From Dulcicalothrix desertica PCC 7102 (lineage in GTDB: Bacteria; Cyanobacteriota; Cyanobacteriia; Cyanobacteriales; Nostocaceae), in the NCBI RefSeq assembly GCF_003991905.1, contig NZ_RSCL01000013.1, forward strand, positions 212,729 through 276,728: DNA of 64,000 nt. The letters are read 5' to 3'. Every line of letters begins with the position of its first letter. The stretch's first letter is position 1. Made by a program: the position numbers and the translations under genes. Shown here one piece after another: positions 8,052 through 16,442 of this stretch. A model generated the notes under the pieces. The model saw nothing but the letters and a program-made list of their open reading frames with translations, was not told the origin of the DNA and did no database searches.

Positions 8052-8168
8052 TATAGCACCGCGAGTCGAATCGCTTTCGGTTTTATTACTTGTAATGTCA
8101 CCCCACTCATGAACATGACCGTCTGAGTTGCTCATGATTACATTGTAGTTAACTCGCGAAGTGCTATA
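8052..8168. other. Long imperfect stem-loop in a 545-bp gene-free stretch (7895-8439)
   Basis: The outer arms TATAGCACCGCGAGT (8052-8066) and ACTCGCGAAGTGCTATA (8152-8168) pair except for a 2-nt bulge. Inside, TGTAAT (8091-8096) pairs with ATTACA (8137-8142), and TCATGA occurs at both 8108-8113 and 8132-8137. No reading frame of note lies in this interval. It could be a structured small RNA or a palindromic mobile remnant; the sequence alone cannot decide. The rest of 7895-8439 shows nothing further. Confidence 0.4.
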
Positions 8169-8439
8169 TACGCTTCCTATTCAACTTAATATCACTACTC
8201 TCGTTGATTTATTACCGCAAAACCACTTGCTAGTATAAATCTTATTGAGATAAGGTGAGTATGTTGCACGCTTGCTTTCTGGGCTTCAGGGCAATGGCTA
8301 AAGGCTAACAGCGTTTTTAGCACTTTGGTATCGTTTTAAAAACAAGCAATTAGCAATTAGCATTCCCAGTGGGAGCATTTCATAATTACCTTGTCTTCAC
8401 GCACTTTGTAAATAAATATACTAGCTTTATTTATTGTAC

Positions 8440-8787
8440 TTAGTGACGCTTGGCAAGGGTTTTGTTAGCGGCGCCTTTCTCTTGCATAGAGTATTTGACA
8501 ATATTAGCCAATTCTTGTAACTGGTTAACAGCCTCTGCTCCTTCCAACTTCATTAACTCACGGTCATCACGCATTTCAGTCCAGGTAATTCCATAATCGG
8601 ATACCAAAAACCGAATTAAGTGGTTTTCTCCTAAGCTCACCATAAATGAAGCACTGTTCATTTGGTCGCCACAGGTATAGCAAGATGCAGGATAGCCACG
8701 ACGTTCGAGTACTATCGCCAATGCCTGTAAATTCATTACCAAGTCTTGGACAAATTGCCTGTGTTGTTGCGCTAATCTTAGAAACAC
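8440..8787 (-). CDS. Conserved cyanobacterial protein, probably DUF1815
   Basis: A 115-aa soluble protein beginning MFLRLAQQHRQFVQDLVMNL, the N-terminal pattern of DUF1815. It contains a CYTC pair (residues about 36-39) and the stretch FMVSLGENHLIRFLVSDYG. The start is a GTG at 8787 chosen because a perfect AAGGAGG lies seven bases upstream on the minus strand. No function is established for the family. It is monocistronic, with long gene-free DNA on both sides. Confidence 0.85.
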   Translation of the reverse strand: MFLRLAQQHRQFVQDLVMNLQALAIVLERRGYPASCYTCGDQMNSASFMVSLGENHLIRFLVSDYGITWTEMRDDRELMKLEGAEAVNQLQELANIVKYSMQEKGAANKTLAKRH

Positions 8788-9770
8788 TATTTTTCCTCCT
8801 TACACCACGGTATCGGGCGTACTTTTATATTTTCTTTAGATTTTCTCATGAACTGGTATTGTAGACTAATCATTACAATTTCCAGGTCATCTACAAAGTC
8901 CCGGAAAGCTACCTCACGCTTAAGGTAGTGTATAGGAATTTTTGCTGCCGTATCAAAACATTCACTTTAGACGTTAGTTATATCGGACAGAATCGTCAGA
9001 TTTAACCTTATCTTCATGTAATGCTTTCTTTGTAGACTTAGCCATTGTAGTGATTCCGCTTTAAGACTAACTCAGATTGAGTACAAGTCAAACACGGAAA
9101 AGCTACAAATAGCACAAAAATTCACGAACCGCCGTAACATGTGCTACTTTTCTTAAGAAAAACGATGGAATTTTTAATTTTGTACCATCAGTTTGCTCAA
9201 GACTATAAGCCTTTCACACTAACAATAACGCAAATAAAAAAATCGCTATTCTTGAGTACACAAGTCTAAATATATACACGCTTTTGCTATATCCTTGTTG
9301 TATTCTTACAAGGCAAAAGCTTATTTCACTTGCCTTCCAACTAAAAATACAACTAAGTATAAGTAAAAAAAGTGTTGAATTAGACTAATAGTCAAGATAG
9401 TCTGCTTTCGTACTAATTTAATAGATGCCCTAATTGGTTAATACACCTAATAACTTGTATAGACTTATATCAATGCTGCTGCTGATATAAGTTTGACTAC
9501 AATCCCGAAGTAACCCTGAATCGCTCGACTGATAAAAATGAAGATAACTGAGCCTCGGTAGAGAATGTTGCCATTTCGGCAGGTCGATTCTTAAGCTTTA
9601 ATAAAAAAGTATCAATAACTACTTAGCTCTCAACCGTTAGTTATATTTTAGAATTTTCAGTATTGTAGATTACTATTTGTCCAAGTATTTACACTAGTTT
9701 AATAAAAATACAACTGGGTCAGGGAAAATAGATACGTATGTTAAATCTTTTCCCTTGACCTTTTTGGCTA
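8788..9770. other. 983-bp gene-poor interval
   Basis: No frame with normal protein-like composition longer than 30 codons is visible here, apart from the short candidate at 8974-9045. The DNA is AT-rich. The stretch 9480-9600 is comparatively GC-rich, with self-complementary phrases around TTGCCATTTCGGCAGG. An untranslated RNA gene is possible but I cannot identify one. Confidence 0.4.
8974..9045 (-). CDS. Candidate 23-aa small protein
   Basis: An ATG at 9045 opens a 23-codon frame beginning MAKSTKKALHEDK and ending SVRYN, lysine-rich and highly polar like many genuine small cyanobacterial proteins. There is no strong ribosome-binding site (GCGGAAT is the nearest purine stretch). It lies alone in a gene-poor region. 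It may well be chance; it is recorded because the composition is unlike the surrounding AT-rich DNA. Confidence 0.25.
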   Translation of the reverse strand: MAKSTKKALHEDKVKSDDSVRYN

Positions 9771-9986
9771 TTAATCTACAGTTTGCCACCAACCGAAAGC
9801 TGGACCAATAAAACGCACTGTTAACCAGATAGCGACCATTGCACCAATTCCAAACCAGGCGCCCTTAGTAGTCCATTTGACAAACTTTTCGGCTTGGGTT
9901 TTAGTAATGGGCAACCACGGCAGAATTTGCTGTTCCTGCCCGTATTTTTCTCCTAGCGATTCTTTGCGACGTTTAGCTTCACCCAT
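9771..9986 (-). CDS. DUF2839 family small membrane protein
   Basis: From the ATG at 9986 the product is 71 aa, starting MGEAKRRKESLGEKYGQ, the usual DUF2839 opening. An upstream in-frame start at 10034 would add 16 residues not typical of the family. After a basic N-terminal half comes LPWLPITKTQAEKFVKWTT, then one membrane segment (about residues 43-60, WFGIGAMVAIWLTVRFIG). The function is unknown. It lies 116 bp downstream of the DinG-like gene on the same strand. Confidence 0.85.
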   Translation of the reverse strand: MGEAKRRKESLGEKYGQEQQILPWLPITKTQAEKFVKWTTKGAWFGIGAMVAIWLTVRFIGPAFGWWQTVD

Positions 9987-10102
9987 AATTTGATTAAAAT
10001 TTGGTATTTCAAACACACTTACACGCGCTATCATAGCGCGATTAAATGGGCATTGAGCATACGTTATAGGTTACAGAATATTATCAAAGTAGTACATAAT
10101 AA

Positions 10103-11629
10103 TTAGTCATTGTTGGTTGAGTTGAATAAATTTGGGTCGAGGTAGTTAATGCGAGAAAGCGGACTAAGAGAATTGAGAATTTGGGCGCCATAGCTACGGT
10201 TAACAACACGACTATCGAGTAAAGCGACCACTCCTTGGTTTTCACGAACTGGTGCGATGGCACGCTGTAATTCATTTAAAGCTGTGGGTAAAAGGTATAA
10301 CCGAAACCAATCTTGATGTGTACGCTTGTAATATGACACCCTTAGTGATACCAAGGGGTTTTCCAACGATGGTAAAGGTAATGTGGCAATAATCATTAGA
10401 GTCGGTGAAGGTAAAACGCTTTGATGCTCACGCCAAAATTCCCAACCTGTCACTAAAATACCGTTTTCATCCAAACAAGTTTTCTCAACTTGCACCCGTG
10501 AACCAAATTCTGATGCCAAAATTGTCCCCACTTGCGCTTTGAGTGGCACATCCCCTACTAAAATTACCGTTAACCCAGGCGCCGTTGCACTGAGGCATAC
10601 TAATGTACGGGTTTTATGAATAAATGCCGCTTGATATTCGGGTGTATTAGGTAGGGGTAAGTTGTAAGGGACGTAAAGTTGTATCGCTTCGGTTTGATTA
10701 TCACCAGAAAATTTTAAACAAGTTACCTCTCCTACACCCATACGCTCTCGAAATAATGGCGCCTCGGTTTCTGTTTCTACAGCACTACCAATTAGTACAA
10801 TTGGTTGACGCTGCCAAATCGGCGCCAATATTTGACCGAATTTAACTGGGCAGGTATGTAAATAAAATGTCCCATACGTTCGATTAATAGTAGCCCAAAG
10901 AAGAGGAGATTCAGATTGAGGTTGAAAATTAGAATAGAATTTTTTCCATGTGTCAGGGAGGGTAGGTATATCTAAAACTGAATACAATCGCTGTAAAATT
11001 TCGATTTCAAGATCAGAGACTGCATAGCATTCGTAAGGATTAGCGGGATGTTTAAAGATATTGTGCGTTAATTCAACCCTCGCATTGCGAATAACTGACT
11101 CGTGAAACGGATAAGCTAGCGCAAGCGAGTCCCAGCAATTAGGAGAAAGCGTAACAGTAAGACTCGCGCGCACCCAATCTTCTAAATCATCAATACCATC
11201 AATAATTGTAGGAATTCCAACTCTGAAGGCGCCGTTTTGTGTAAGTTGCGCGTTTAGCCAAACTTCAGGTGTCGTTAAAAGTATTCCTTGAAAGTCACCA
11301 CCGACCCAAGCATCACCCGTTCTAATTGGCTTATCAACTCGTAACCACTGCTGTAAACGAGGAATTTCGACTTTGAGCAAACGATTTTGTATAACTTCAG
11401 GAGCAACAATAACGACTCCAGATTGCCACATTAACGCCGACGCAATAAAACTAGTGCGATACCTACCTTGATAACCACAAACTGCGCCGACTTGAATTAA
11501 GGCGCTTCTTCCCAAACGCAAGGCGCGCGCAACCAACCGCGCCATCGTTAAATGATGGTGCCACGCTGGGAAACCCGCCTGCGACCGCAGGAAGTTGTGT
11601 AATGACAAATGAACTTCTGCCTCAATCAC
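10103..11629 (-). CDS. DinG/XPD-like helicase homologue with degenerate ATPase motifs
   Basis: The 508-aa protein has the outline of a superfamily 2 helicase of the DinG/XPD type, with a C-terminal helicase-like half (TRTLVCLSATAPGLTVILVG near residue 350; ILVTGWEFWREHQ near 400; RAIAPVRENQGVVALLDSRV near 470). The position expected to hold Walker A reads VCGYQGRYRTSFIAS without GKT/S, and the DEAH position reads IIDGIDDLEDWVR. It therefore probably does not hydrolyse ATP in the usual way. I believe similar degenerate forms exist in other cyanobacteria, which would suggest conserved non-catalytic use rather than recent decay. It starts at a GTG (11629), divergent from the M48 protease gene. 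Confidence 0.7.
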   Translation of the reverse strand: MIEAEVHLSLHNFLRSQAGFPAWHHHLTMARLVARALRLGRSALIQVGAVCGYQGRYRTSFIASALMWQSGVVIVAPEVIQNRLLKVEIPRLQQWLRVDKPIRTGDAWVGGDFQGILLTTPEVWLNAQLTQNGAFRVGIPTIIDGIDDLEDWVRASLTVTLSPNCWDSLALAYPFHESVIRNARVELTHNIFKHPANPYECYAVSDLEIEILQRLYSVLDIPTLPDTWKKFYSNFQPQSESPLLWATINRTYGTFYLHTCPVKFGQILAPIWQRQPIVLIGSAVETETEAPLFRERMGVGEVTCLKFSGDNQTEAIQLYVPYNLPLPNTPEYQAAFIHKTRTLVCLSATAPGLTVILVGDVPLKAQVGTILASEFGSRVQVEKTCLDENGILVTGWEFWREHQSVLPSPTLMIIATLPLPSLENPLVSLRVSYYKRTHQDWFRLYLLPTALNELQRAIAPVRENQGVVALLDSRVVNRSYGAQILNSLSPLSRINYLDPNLFNSTNND

Positions 11630-11769
11630 ACGCTTTACGTTCCATACGAAATTTTGACTTTAGAGAGCAATTATGCGCGCTCCACAAAAACGAGGCGCCA
11701 TCGTTAACCATGTGGGCAATTGTTATATTAGCCACATAACGAACGTTTTGGTTATAAACAAATTGCATT

Positions 11770-12735
11770 ATGGCTTCTTACCCAGGAATTAAAGCGGAAG
11801 CATTCCGACATCCCTTAGATAGGCAAGCGGAACAGACGCTCCGCAGCCTACCAGGGTTCGATTTCCTTGCACGTAAATTTGTAGAATTTTTTGCCGAACG
11901 CCCGCAGTTAGTTTTTCTAATGGGCAACACCATCCAAGTTGGGCCTCGTCAATATTCCACTATTTACCATATGTTTCGCGAATGCGTGCGGGATTTGGAC
12001 ATTACCTACGAGCCTAAACTGTTCATCGAACAAAATGCTGTCGCCAACAGCTACTCGCTTGGAAAAGAAAACCCCTGCATCGTCATCAATACAGGTATAC
12101 TAGACTTGCTTAGTGAAGTCGAGATTAGGGCGGTGTTAGCCCATGAACTGGGGCATATTAAGTGTGGTCATACTATTTTAATTCAAATGGCGAAGTGGGT
12201 GAGTCAGGCTGCAACTGCGATTGGTCAGGTAACATTTGGTGTAGGTAAATTTGTCAGCCAGGGTTTATTGCTAGCCTTTTACGAATGGCGCCGTAAAGCT
12301 GAATTATCGTGTGACCGTGCAGCTTTGCTTGTTATTGAAGACCTAAACACGGTGATGAAGACGATGATGAAAATAAGTGGAGGTAGTATAAATTATGCCC
12401 ACGAGTGCCATTTACAAGAGTTTATAAAACAGTCCGAAGAATATCAGGCACTCGATGAAGACGGGCTGAACCAGGTTTACAAACTGCTAATGTATTCGGG
12501 GGTAATAGGGGAAATGCAAAGCCACCCTTTCGCTGTCGAGCGTGTGCATTATTTGCGTGAGTGGGCAGTATCAGAAGAATATCAGCAAATACTTCAGGGC
12601 AATTACATGCGTTCACCTGCTGAAGGAGCCGTTAATGTTGAGGTAAATAATGATACTGAAGCTGATCAACTCAGGCGCCAGCTTGAGGAACTCCAGCGTG
12701 AAATTGAGAGAATCCGTAGGACGGGAAACCAATAA
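11770..12735 (+). CDS. M48 family zinc metallopeptidase
   Basis: A 321-aa protease of the M48 (HtpX/Ste24-like) family. The zinc-binding HELGH is at residues 125-129 and the third ligand is Glu178 in RRKAELSCDRAAL. Hydrophobic stretches around 140-172 are short, so membrane association may be peripheral. The last 30 residues (DQLRRQLEELQREIERIR) form a predicted coiled coil, not part of the standard domain and a possible oligomerisation segment. Related proteins are thought to degrade damaged membrane proteins; the substrate here is unknown. It is divergent from the helicase-like gene with 140 bp between starts. Confidence 0.9.
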   Translation: MASYPGIKAEAFRHPLDRQAEQTLRSLPGFDFLARKFVEFFAERPQLVFLMGNTIQVGPRQYSTIYHMFRECVRDLDITYEPKLFIEQNAVANSYSLGKENPCIVINTGILDLLSEVEIRAVLAHELGHIKCGHTILIQMAKWVSQAATAIGQVTFGVGKFVSQGLLLAFYEWRRKAELSCDRAALLVIEDLNTVMKTMMKISGGSINYAHECHLQEFIKQSEEYQALDEDGLNQVYKLLMYSGVIGEMQSHPFAVERVHYLREWAVSEEYQQILQGNYMRSPAEGAVNVEVNNDTEADQLRRQLEELQREIERIRRTGNQ

Positions 12736-12816
12736 TAGCCTAAAAATTGCTCTACAACAATTAAAATTTCTGAACAGTGTAGGTTTATACTATTTGAAAA
12801 TTGTATAAGCAATATA

Positions 12817-13785
12817 CTAACTTTTAGGTTCTACCTGGGAATTACAAGCATAAGTGGCATAGCCACTTTTTTTTTGATTATATGGCTGGAAAGCTCCGCG
12901 CGCTTCTAGCATCTGTACAACACTAAAAGAATTGGGGTTTCGCATCAAAGAGCGCAAAAATTTTAAACGAGTCACGCTTTGAGCTTCGGTGTCTAGCTCC
13001 TCAAAAATACGGATTTTTTGGTGTCGCGATAAATCTCCTTTAATTTGTGCCATTACCGAGACAATCATTTGCTGTGGTTCAACCTGCATAACAAGCAAAA
13101 ATTTAGATAAAGTTTCCACAATTGTGCTTTGGCTTTCTGTACTTAAAGGCAAATTATGAAATAACATTACCGACGTTGCGTGATGACGGCTTTTATCTGT
13201 CAAAAAACCTTGTAATATCAAGCTTATATCAGGTTCATAACATTCTATTGCCAAGCTACGATAGTAACTCAAACTCCACCCATCTAAAACTAGAAGCACA
13301 AATAAAATAACAGCTTTATCTTGAACATCAATTACATCATTTAAAAATTTGAGTAATTGATTGTTTTCGTCTTGCTGTATTGTTGATGGTGGAATTGGAA
13401 TAAATGGTTTAATTTTGGCCACGTGCATCGCTTCATCAGCACAAAACAAACTATAGAGCATTTGTTCTTCAGTACTTTCATGCATCAGCACCAGCTTTGC
13501 CATATAATTTACACAAGCTTTTTCAATTATGTATATTTGTTCTAGTACATAGTAATTGCAAAGCTGTAATATTTTGGTTTGATGGTAAAAATCAGCAGAT
13601 TGAAAGCTTTTGACTTTGTTCAAGCCAAAATAGCTGGCGCCCCAGTAGATAGGGGTGTTCTCTGTAGGTGATAATTGACTGTTGTGCCCAAGTCGGGCGC
13701 CTAGTTCAGAAGAAAGCCAACATAAAAGTTTATTTTCTTCGGAATTTGGTAGATTTGACCCTGGTATAAATTGTTGTTTAATCAT
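12817..13785 (-). CDS. Ferritin-like diiron protein of unknown role
   Basis: A 322-aa mostly helical protein. Helices carry carboxylate and histidine pairs typical of four-helix diiron sites: YIIEKACVNY (about 85-95), HESTEEQMLYSLFCADEAMH (about 103-122, giving E...ExxH) and FLTDKSRHHATSVM (about 195-208, DxxxH). The pattern is similar to AurF-type N-oxygenases and other ferritin-superfamily oxidoreductases. No signal peptide is present. The substrate cannot be deduced: no biosynthetic cluster surrounds it, and neighbours (M48 protease, rtcB) do not suggest a pathway. Confidence 0.65.
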   Translation of the reverse strand: MIKQQFIPGSNLPNSEENKLLCWLSSELGARLGHNSQLSPTENTPIYWGASYFGLNKVKSFQSADFYHQTKILQLCNYYVLEQIYIIEKACVNYMAKLVLMHESTEEQMLYSLFCADEAMHVAKIKPFIPIPPSTIQQDENNQLLKFLNDVIDVQDKAVILFVLLVLDGWSLSYYRSLAIECYEPDISLILQGFLTDKSRHHATSVMLFHNLPLSTESQSTIVETLSKFLLVMQVEPQQMIVSVMAQIKGDLSRHQKIRIFEELDTEAQSVTRLKFLRSLMRNPNSFSVVQMLEARGAFQPYNQKKSGYATYACNSQVEPKS

Positions 13786-14119
13786 TTTATTTATAAATCA
13801 GACGACACCACAGACAGCGTATCTAGCCGAGGTTGCATCAAAAATATAAAATTATTCACGCTTGTGGTAGAAAGGGAATGCCAAAAAAAGTAATCTATAT
13901 TCCAGCCTGTCATAAATAGAGCAATTTAGTTATTTAGTTATGTGGCACTAAAAAATCTGTCATATATCCAACCTCATTTTCTGCAATTTGTGCAATAGTA
14001 AATACATCACCTAGCTAGTTGCATGTTGTTTAAGTACAAATGTGATTAAGCAAACACCAAAAGAGACGCGGCTGCTGAACCATGTCTCAACTCTTCAAAA
14101 GTAAAAACTTACTTGAGTA

Positions 14120-14137
14120 CTAGTTATTTACAACTAG
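14120..14137 (+). promoter_or_regulatory. Hairpin overlapping the rtcB translation start region
   Basis: CTAGTT (14120-14125) pairs with AACTAG (14132-14137) around ATTTAC. The AGAGG likely to serve as ribosome-binding site (14135-14139) begins within the 3' arm, six bases before the ATG. Folding could mask translation initiation. The remaining gap 13786-14119 shows no gene. Confidence 0.35.
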
Positions 14138-14144
14138 AGGTTTC

Positions 14145-15593
14145 ATGCAGCCCAAAAATATGTGTCGTCTCCTGCGTGCGTTGTCGCGTCAGGGTCTAAA
14201 TGTTAGTTACGAAAATAAAACCTATTCGGTTCGCTTAAATAAATTAAAGCAAGATGTACCTGTTGCTTCGGTTCTTTTACCCGAAGATTTTCTAGTTGAA
14301 GCAAAGGCTTTGAATCAACTTGCGCTACTTGCTAGTATGCAGCATCCTGCTGGTGGGTGTGTATGCGGCGCCTGTGCTACACCAGATTTTCATCCAGGAG
14401 ATGCAGGTGTTGCTATTGGTTCGGTTATTGAAACCGAGAATATGGTGATTCCTGCTGCCGTCGGTTCTGATATTAACTGCGGGATGCGGTTACATGTTGC
14501 AAATTTAACCATCGAGAAATTTCTGGCACAGCGTGATAAATTTGTTGAATTAATGAAAGGCGATTACTTTTTTGGTACTCGTGATGTCACAATGAGTGCT
14601 TCTACAATGCGCGCGCTGTTTCAGGATGGTGTCCTGGGATGGGTTGATGCTATGTGGAAGGCGCCAACAGGAAGTTTTGTTAAATCAGATTTTGCACAGT
14701 TAGCCAAAGAAGTAGACCGTATTTTTCTTAATGGTTCGATGGAAGGTAGCTGGAAAAAGGCGCCATCCGAACTTGTGCCAGATGAAGGAGTTGTGCGCGA
14801 TGGAGGTTTAGCCACTATTGGTGGTGGTAATCATTTTGTGGAAATTCAACGTGTAGACAAAATTGAAAATCGTAGACTCGCGCATTTATGGGGAGTAAAA
14901 GAAGGGCAGCTTGCTTTTATGATTCATTCTGGTTCACGTAACGTCGGTAAATATATCGGTGGTGCATGGCGTGATAAAGCAAAAGCTGCTTGGGGTAAAA
15001 GTGTAAAATATCCTGACTCGAACATCTTCCCATTATCAACAAATTCGCACCCTGAACTCGTAGCAAGTTATCTACAAGCAGAAGCAACAGCAGCAAACTA
15101 TGGATTTATGAATCGTTTACTTTTAGCGGAGTTATTACGACTACGGTTACGCCAAGTATTCGGTGATATCGAGGCGCCGCTAGTTTACGATTTACCTCAC
15201 AACATTACTTTACCTCAACCCGTAATTAACAAATGGGTGACACGTAAAGGCGCCTGTCCAGCATTTGATAACCAACCCGTAATTATTCCCGGTTCAATGG
15301 GCGCCAGTTCATATTTATGTGTGGGAAAAAGTAACCCTAAATTTCTAAATTCCGCATCTCACGGTGCAGGAAGACAACGTAGTCGCTTTGAATTAACCCG
15401 TCAAGGTGCTTCATATACCAAAGAAGAACTAGGATTAACTGGAGTTGATTGTATTACTTTACGGGAAGAACGTCGAATTGAAGAGGCGCCTGTCGCTTAC
15501 AAACCCATACAATCAGTTATTGATGTACAAGTAGAAGCAAAAATGATAGAAGTTGTAGCAACGTTAAGCCCAATATTAACCTTCAAAGCCTAA
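14145..15593 (+). CDS. rtcB: RtcB family RNA ligase
   Basis: RtcB joins RNA ends bearing 2',3'-cyclic phosphate or 3'-phosphate to 5'-OH ends using GTP and manganese, in RNA repair or splicing. The 482-aa protein shows DFHPGDAGVAIG (81-92), GSDINCGMR (107-115, the Asp/Cys metal site), GGGNHFVE (226-233), HSGSR (261-265), HN (352-353), RKGA (367-370) and SHGAGR (405-410, containing the guanylylated His). All key residues are present. The DINCG and GGGNHF variants differ slightly from the commonest DIGCG and GxGNHF forms. No archease or rtcA/rtcR gene is adjacent. Its 3' end overlaps the convergent hicB by 18 bp. Confidence 0.92.
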   Translation: MQPKNMCRLLRALSRQGLNVSYENKTYSVRLNKLKQDVPVASVLLPEDFLVEAKALNQLALLASMQHPAGGCVCGACATPDFHPGDAGVAIGSVIETENMVIPAAVGSDINCGMRLHVANLTIEKFLAQRDKFVELMKGDYFFGTRDVTMSASTMRALFQDGVLGWVDAMWKAPTGSFVKSDFAQLAKEVDRIFLNGSMEGSWKKAPSELVPDEGVVRDGGLATIGGGNHFVEIQRVDKIENRRLAHLWGVKEGQLAFMIHSGSRNVGKYIGGAWRDKAKAAWGKSVKYPDSNIFPLSTNSHPELVASYLQAEATAANYGFMNRLLLAELLRLRLRQVFGDIEAPLVYDLPHNITLPQPVINKWVTRKGACPAFDNQPVIIPGSMGASSYLCVGKSNPKFLNSASHGAGRQRSRFELTRQGASYTKEELGLTGVDCITLREERRIEEAPVAYKPIQSVIDVQVEAKMIEVVATLSPILTFKA

Positions 15594-15830
15594 AAACAAA
15601 AACCCATCTTGTGCAATCTCTTGTGGAACCTCTTGTGGAACGGGCATCCTTGCCCGTTCTTCTTCAGCATATTCTTCTTGTATCATCTCAAAAACATTAA
15701 CAATTTCAGCACGCGCTTCGTCCATAGTTTGCCCCCAAGCATGGCAACTAGGAATGGCAGGAACGTAAGCCACAAATGTACCGTTGTCATCAGGACGAAT
15801 AATGATTGTATAGTCTTGCAGCGACTTCAT
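15576..15830 (-). CDS. HicB-like antitoxin-type protein (orphan)
   Basis: An 84-aa protein whose first 60 residues match the HicB partial RNase H-like fold: DYTIIIRPDDNGTFVAYVPAI, then PSCHAWGQTMDEARAEIVNVFE. HicB normally neutralises the HicA ribonuclease, but no hicA-like gene is visible on either side. The C-terminal tail (ERARMPVPQEVPQEIAQDG) is encoded by a dispersed hairpin repeat: GGGCAAGGATGCCC and GGTTCCACAAGAG-type phrases, the same family as 31196-31259. So the protein ends in repeat-derived sequence. It lacks a separate DNA-binding domain. Confidence 0.75.
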   Translation of the reverse strand: MKSLQDYTIIIRPDDNGTFVAYVPAIPSCHAWGQTMDEARAEIVNVFEMIQEEYAEEERARMPVPQEVPQEIAQDGFLFLGFEG

Positions 15831-15945
15831 AGAAATAAGCCTAGTATTAGTAATACCTCTAGTTTAAAGGATTAACTGAGGATAGAAGTATCATGCCTAA
15901 CGGCCCACTGTTTAGCATAACTATTCGACTCATCGCAACACTACT

Positions 15946-16240
15946 CTATATGGAAGTGCGGTGTTTATCTAAATTTTGGCGGAGATATTCCCATGTTTCC
16001 GTTTGTTCTTTTTCATCTCCTTCTTCTATCCATTGTTTACTTAACTCAACTAATGCGCGATGTTGCTGCATTAGTGGGTCGGTTTCTTGAGTTGGTTCTG
16101 AAACTGCTGTTTGTGTCACACTTTCAGTATTCTCTGGGTAATTGCTGCATTTCTTTTAAAATATCTGTTCTTGATACATAAGTATTGTTAGATTCGGTTT
16201 CATTTTCTGGTTGGTTGTGAATTATACTTTGCTCTGACAT
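15946..16240 (-). pseudogene. Frameshifted small gene of a cyanobacterial EGDE-type family
   Basis: From the ATG at 16240 the frame reads MSEQSIIHNQPENETESNNT... and stops after 38 codons (QQLPREY). Shifting frame in the same place (about 16125-16135) continues without interruption as NYPENTESVTQTAVSEPTQE... to a stop at 15946, ending ELSKQWIEEGDEKEQTETWE and YLRQNLDKHRTSI. The second part resembles a short family common in cyanobacteria with the phrase EEGDE(Q/K)EQxETWEYL. Either a one-base indel has broken the gene or a ribosomal frameshift joins the halves. It sits upstream of hicB on the same strand. Confidence 0.55.
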
Positions 16241-16380
16241 AGACCTATATATAATAGTTGAAGTTATAACTTTTTAATTTTAACTGAACTTTTCCACAAT
16301 CGATTATGTGAAGACGGCGCCTGTTTATAGTTTAAAATTGCTATAAAAGATGTGAAATATTTCTATTTTTTACAATTAGG

Positions 16381-16407
16381 GCGGCTGGGGACAGCCGCTC
16401 CACAAGA
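16381..16407. terminator. Hairpin repeat downstream of the sensor kinase
   Basis: GCGGCTG (16381-16387) pairs with CAGCCGC (16392-16398) around GGGA, followed by TCCACAAG. This belongs to the same family as 31196-31259 and 1364-1388. It lies beyond the stop of the kinase gene and before the next minus-strand gene, fitting a terminator. Confidence 0.5.
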
Positions 16408-16442
16408 TTGATTTTAGAGTTATGTAGTTAATGTGGGTGTAC

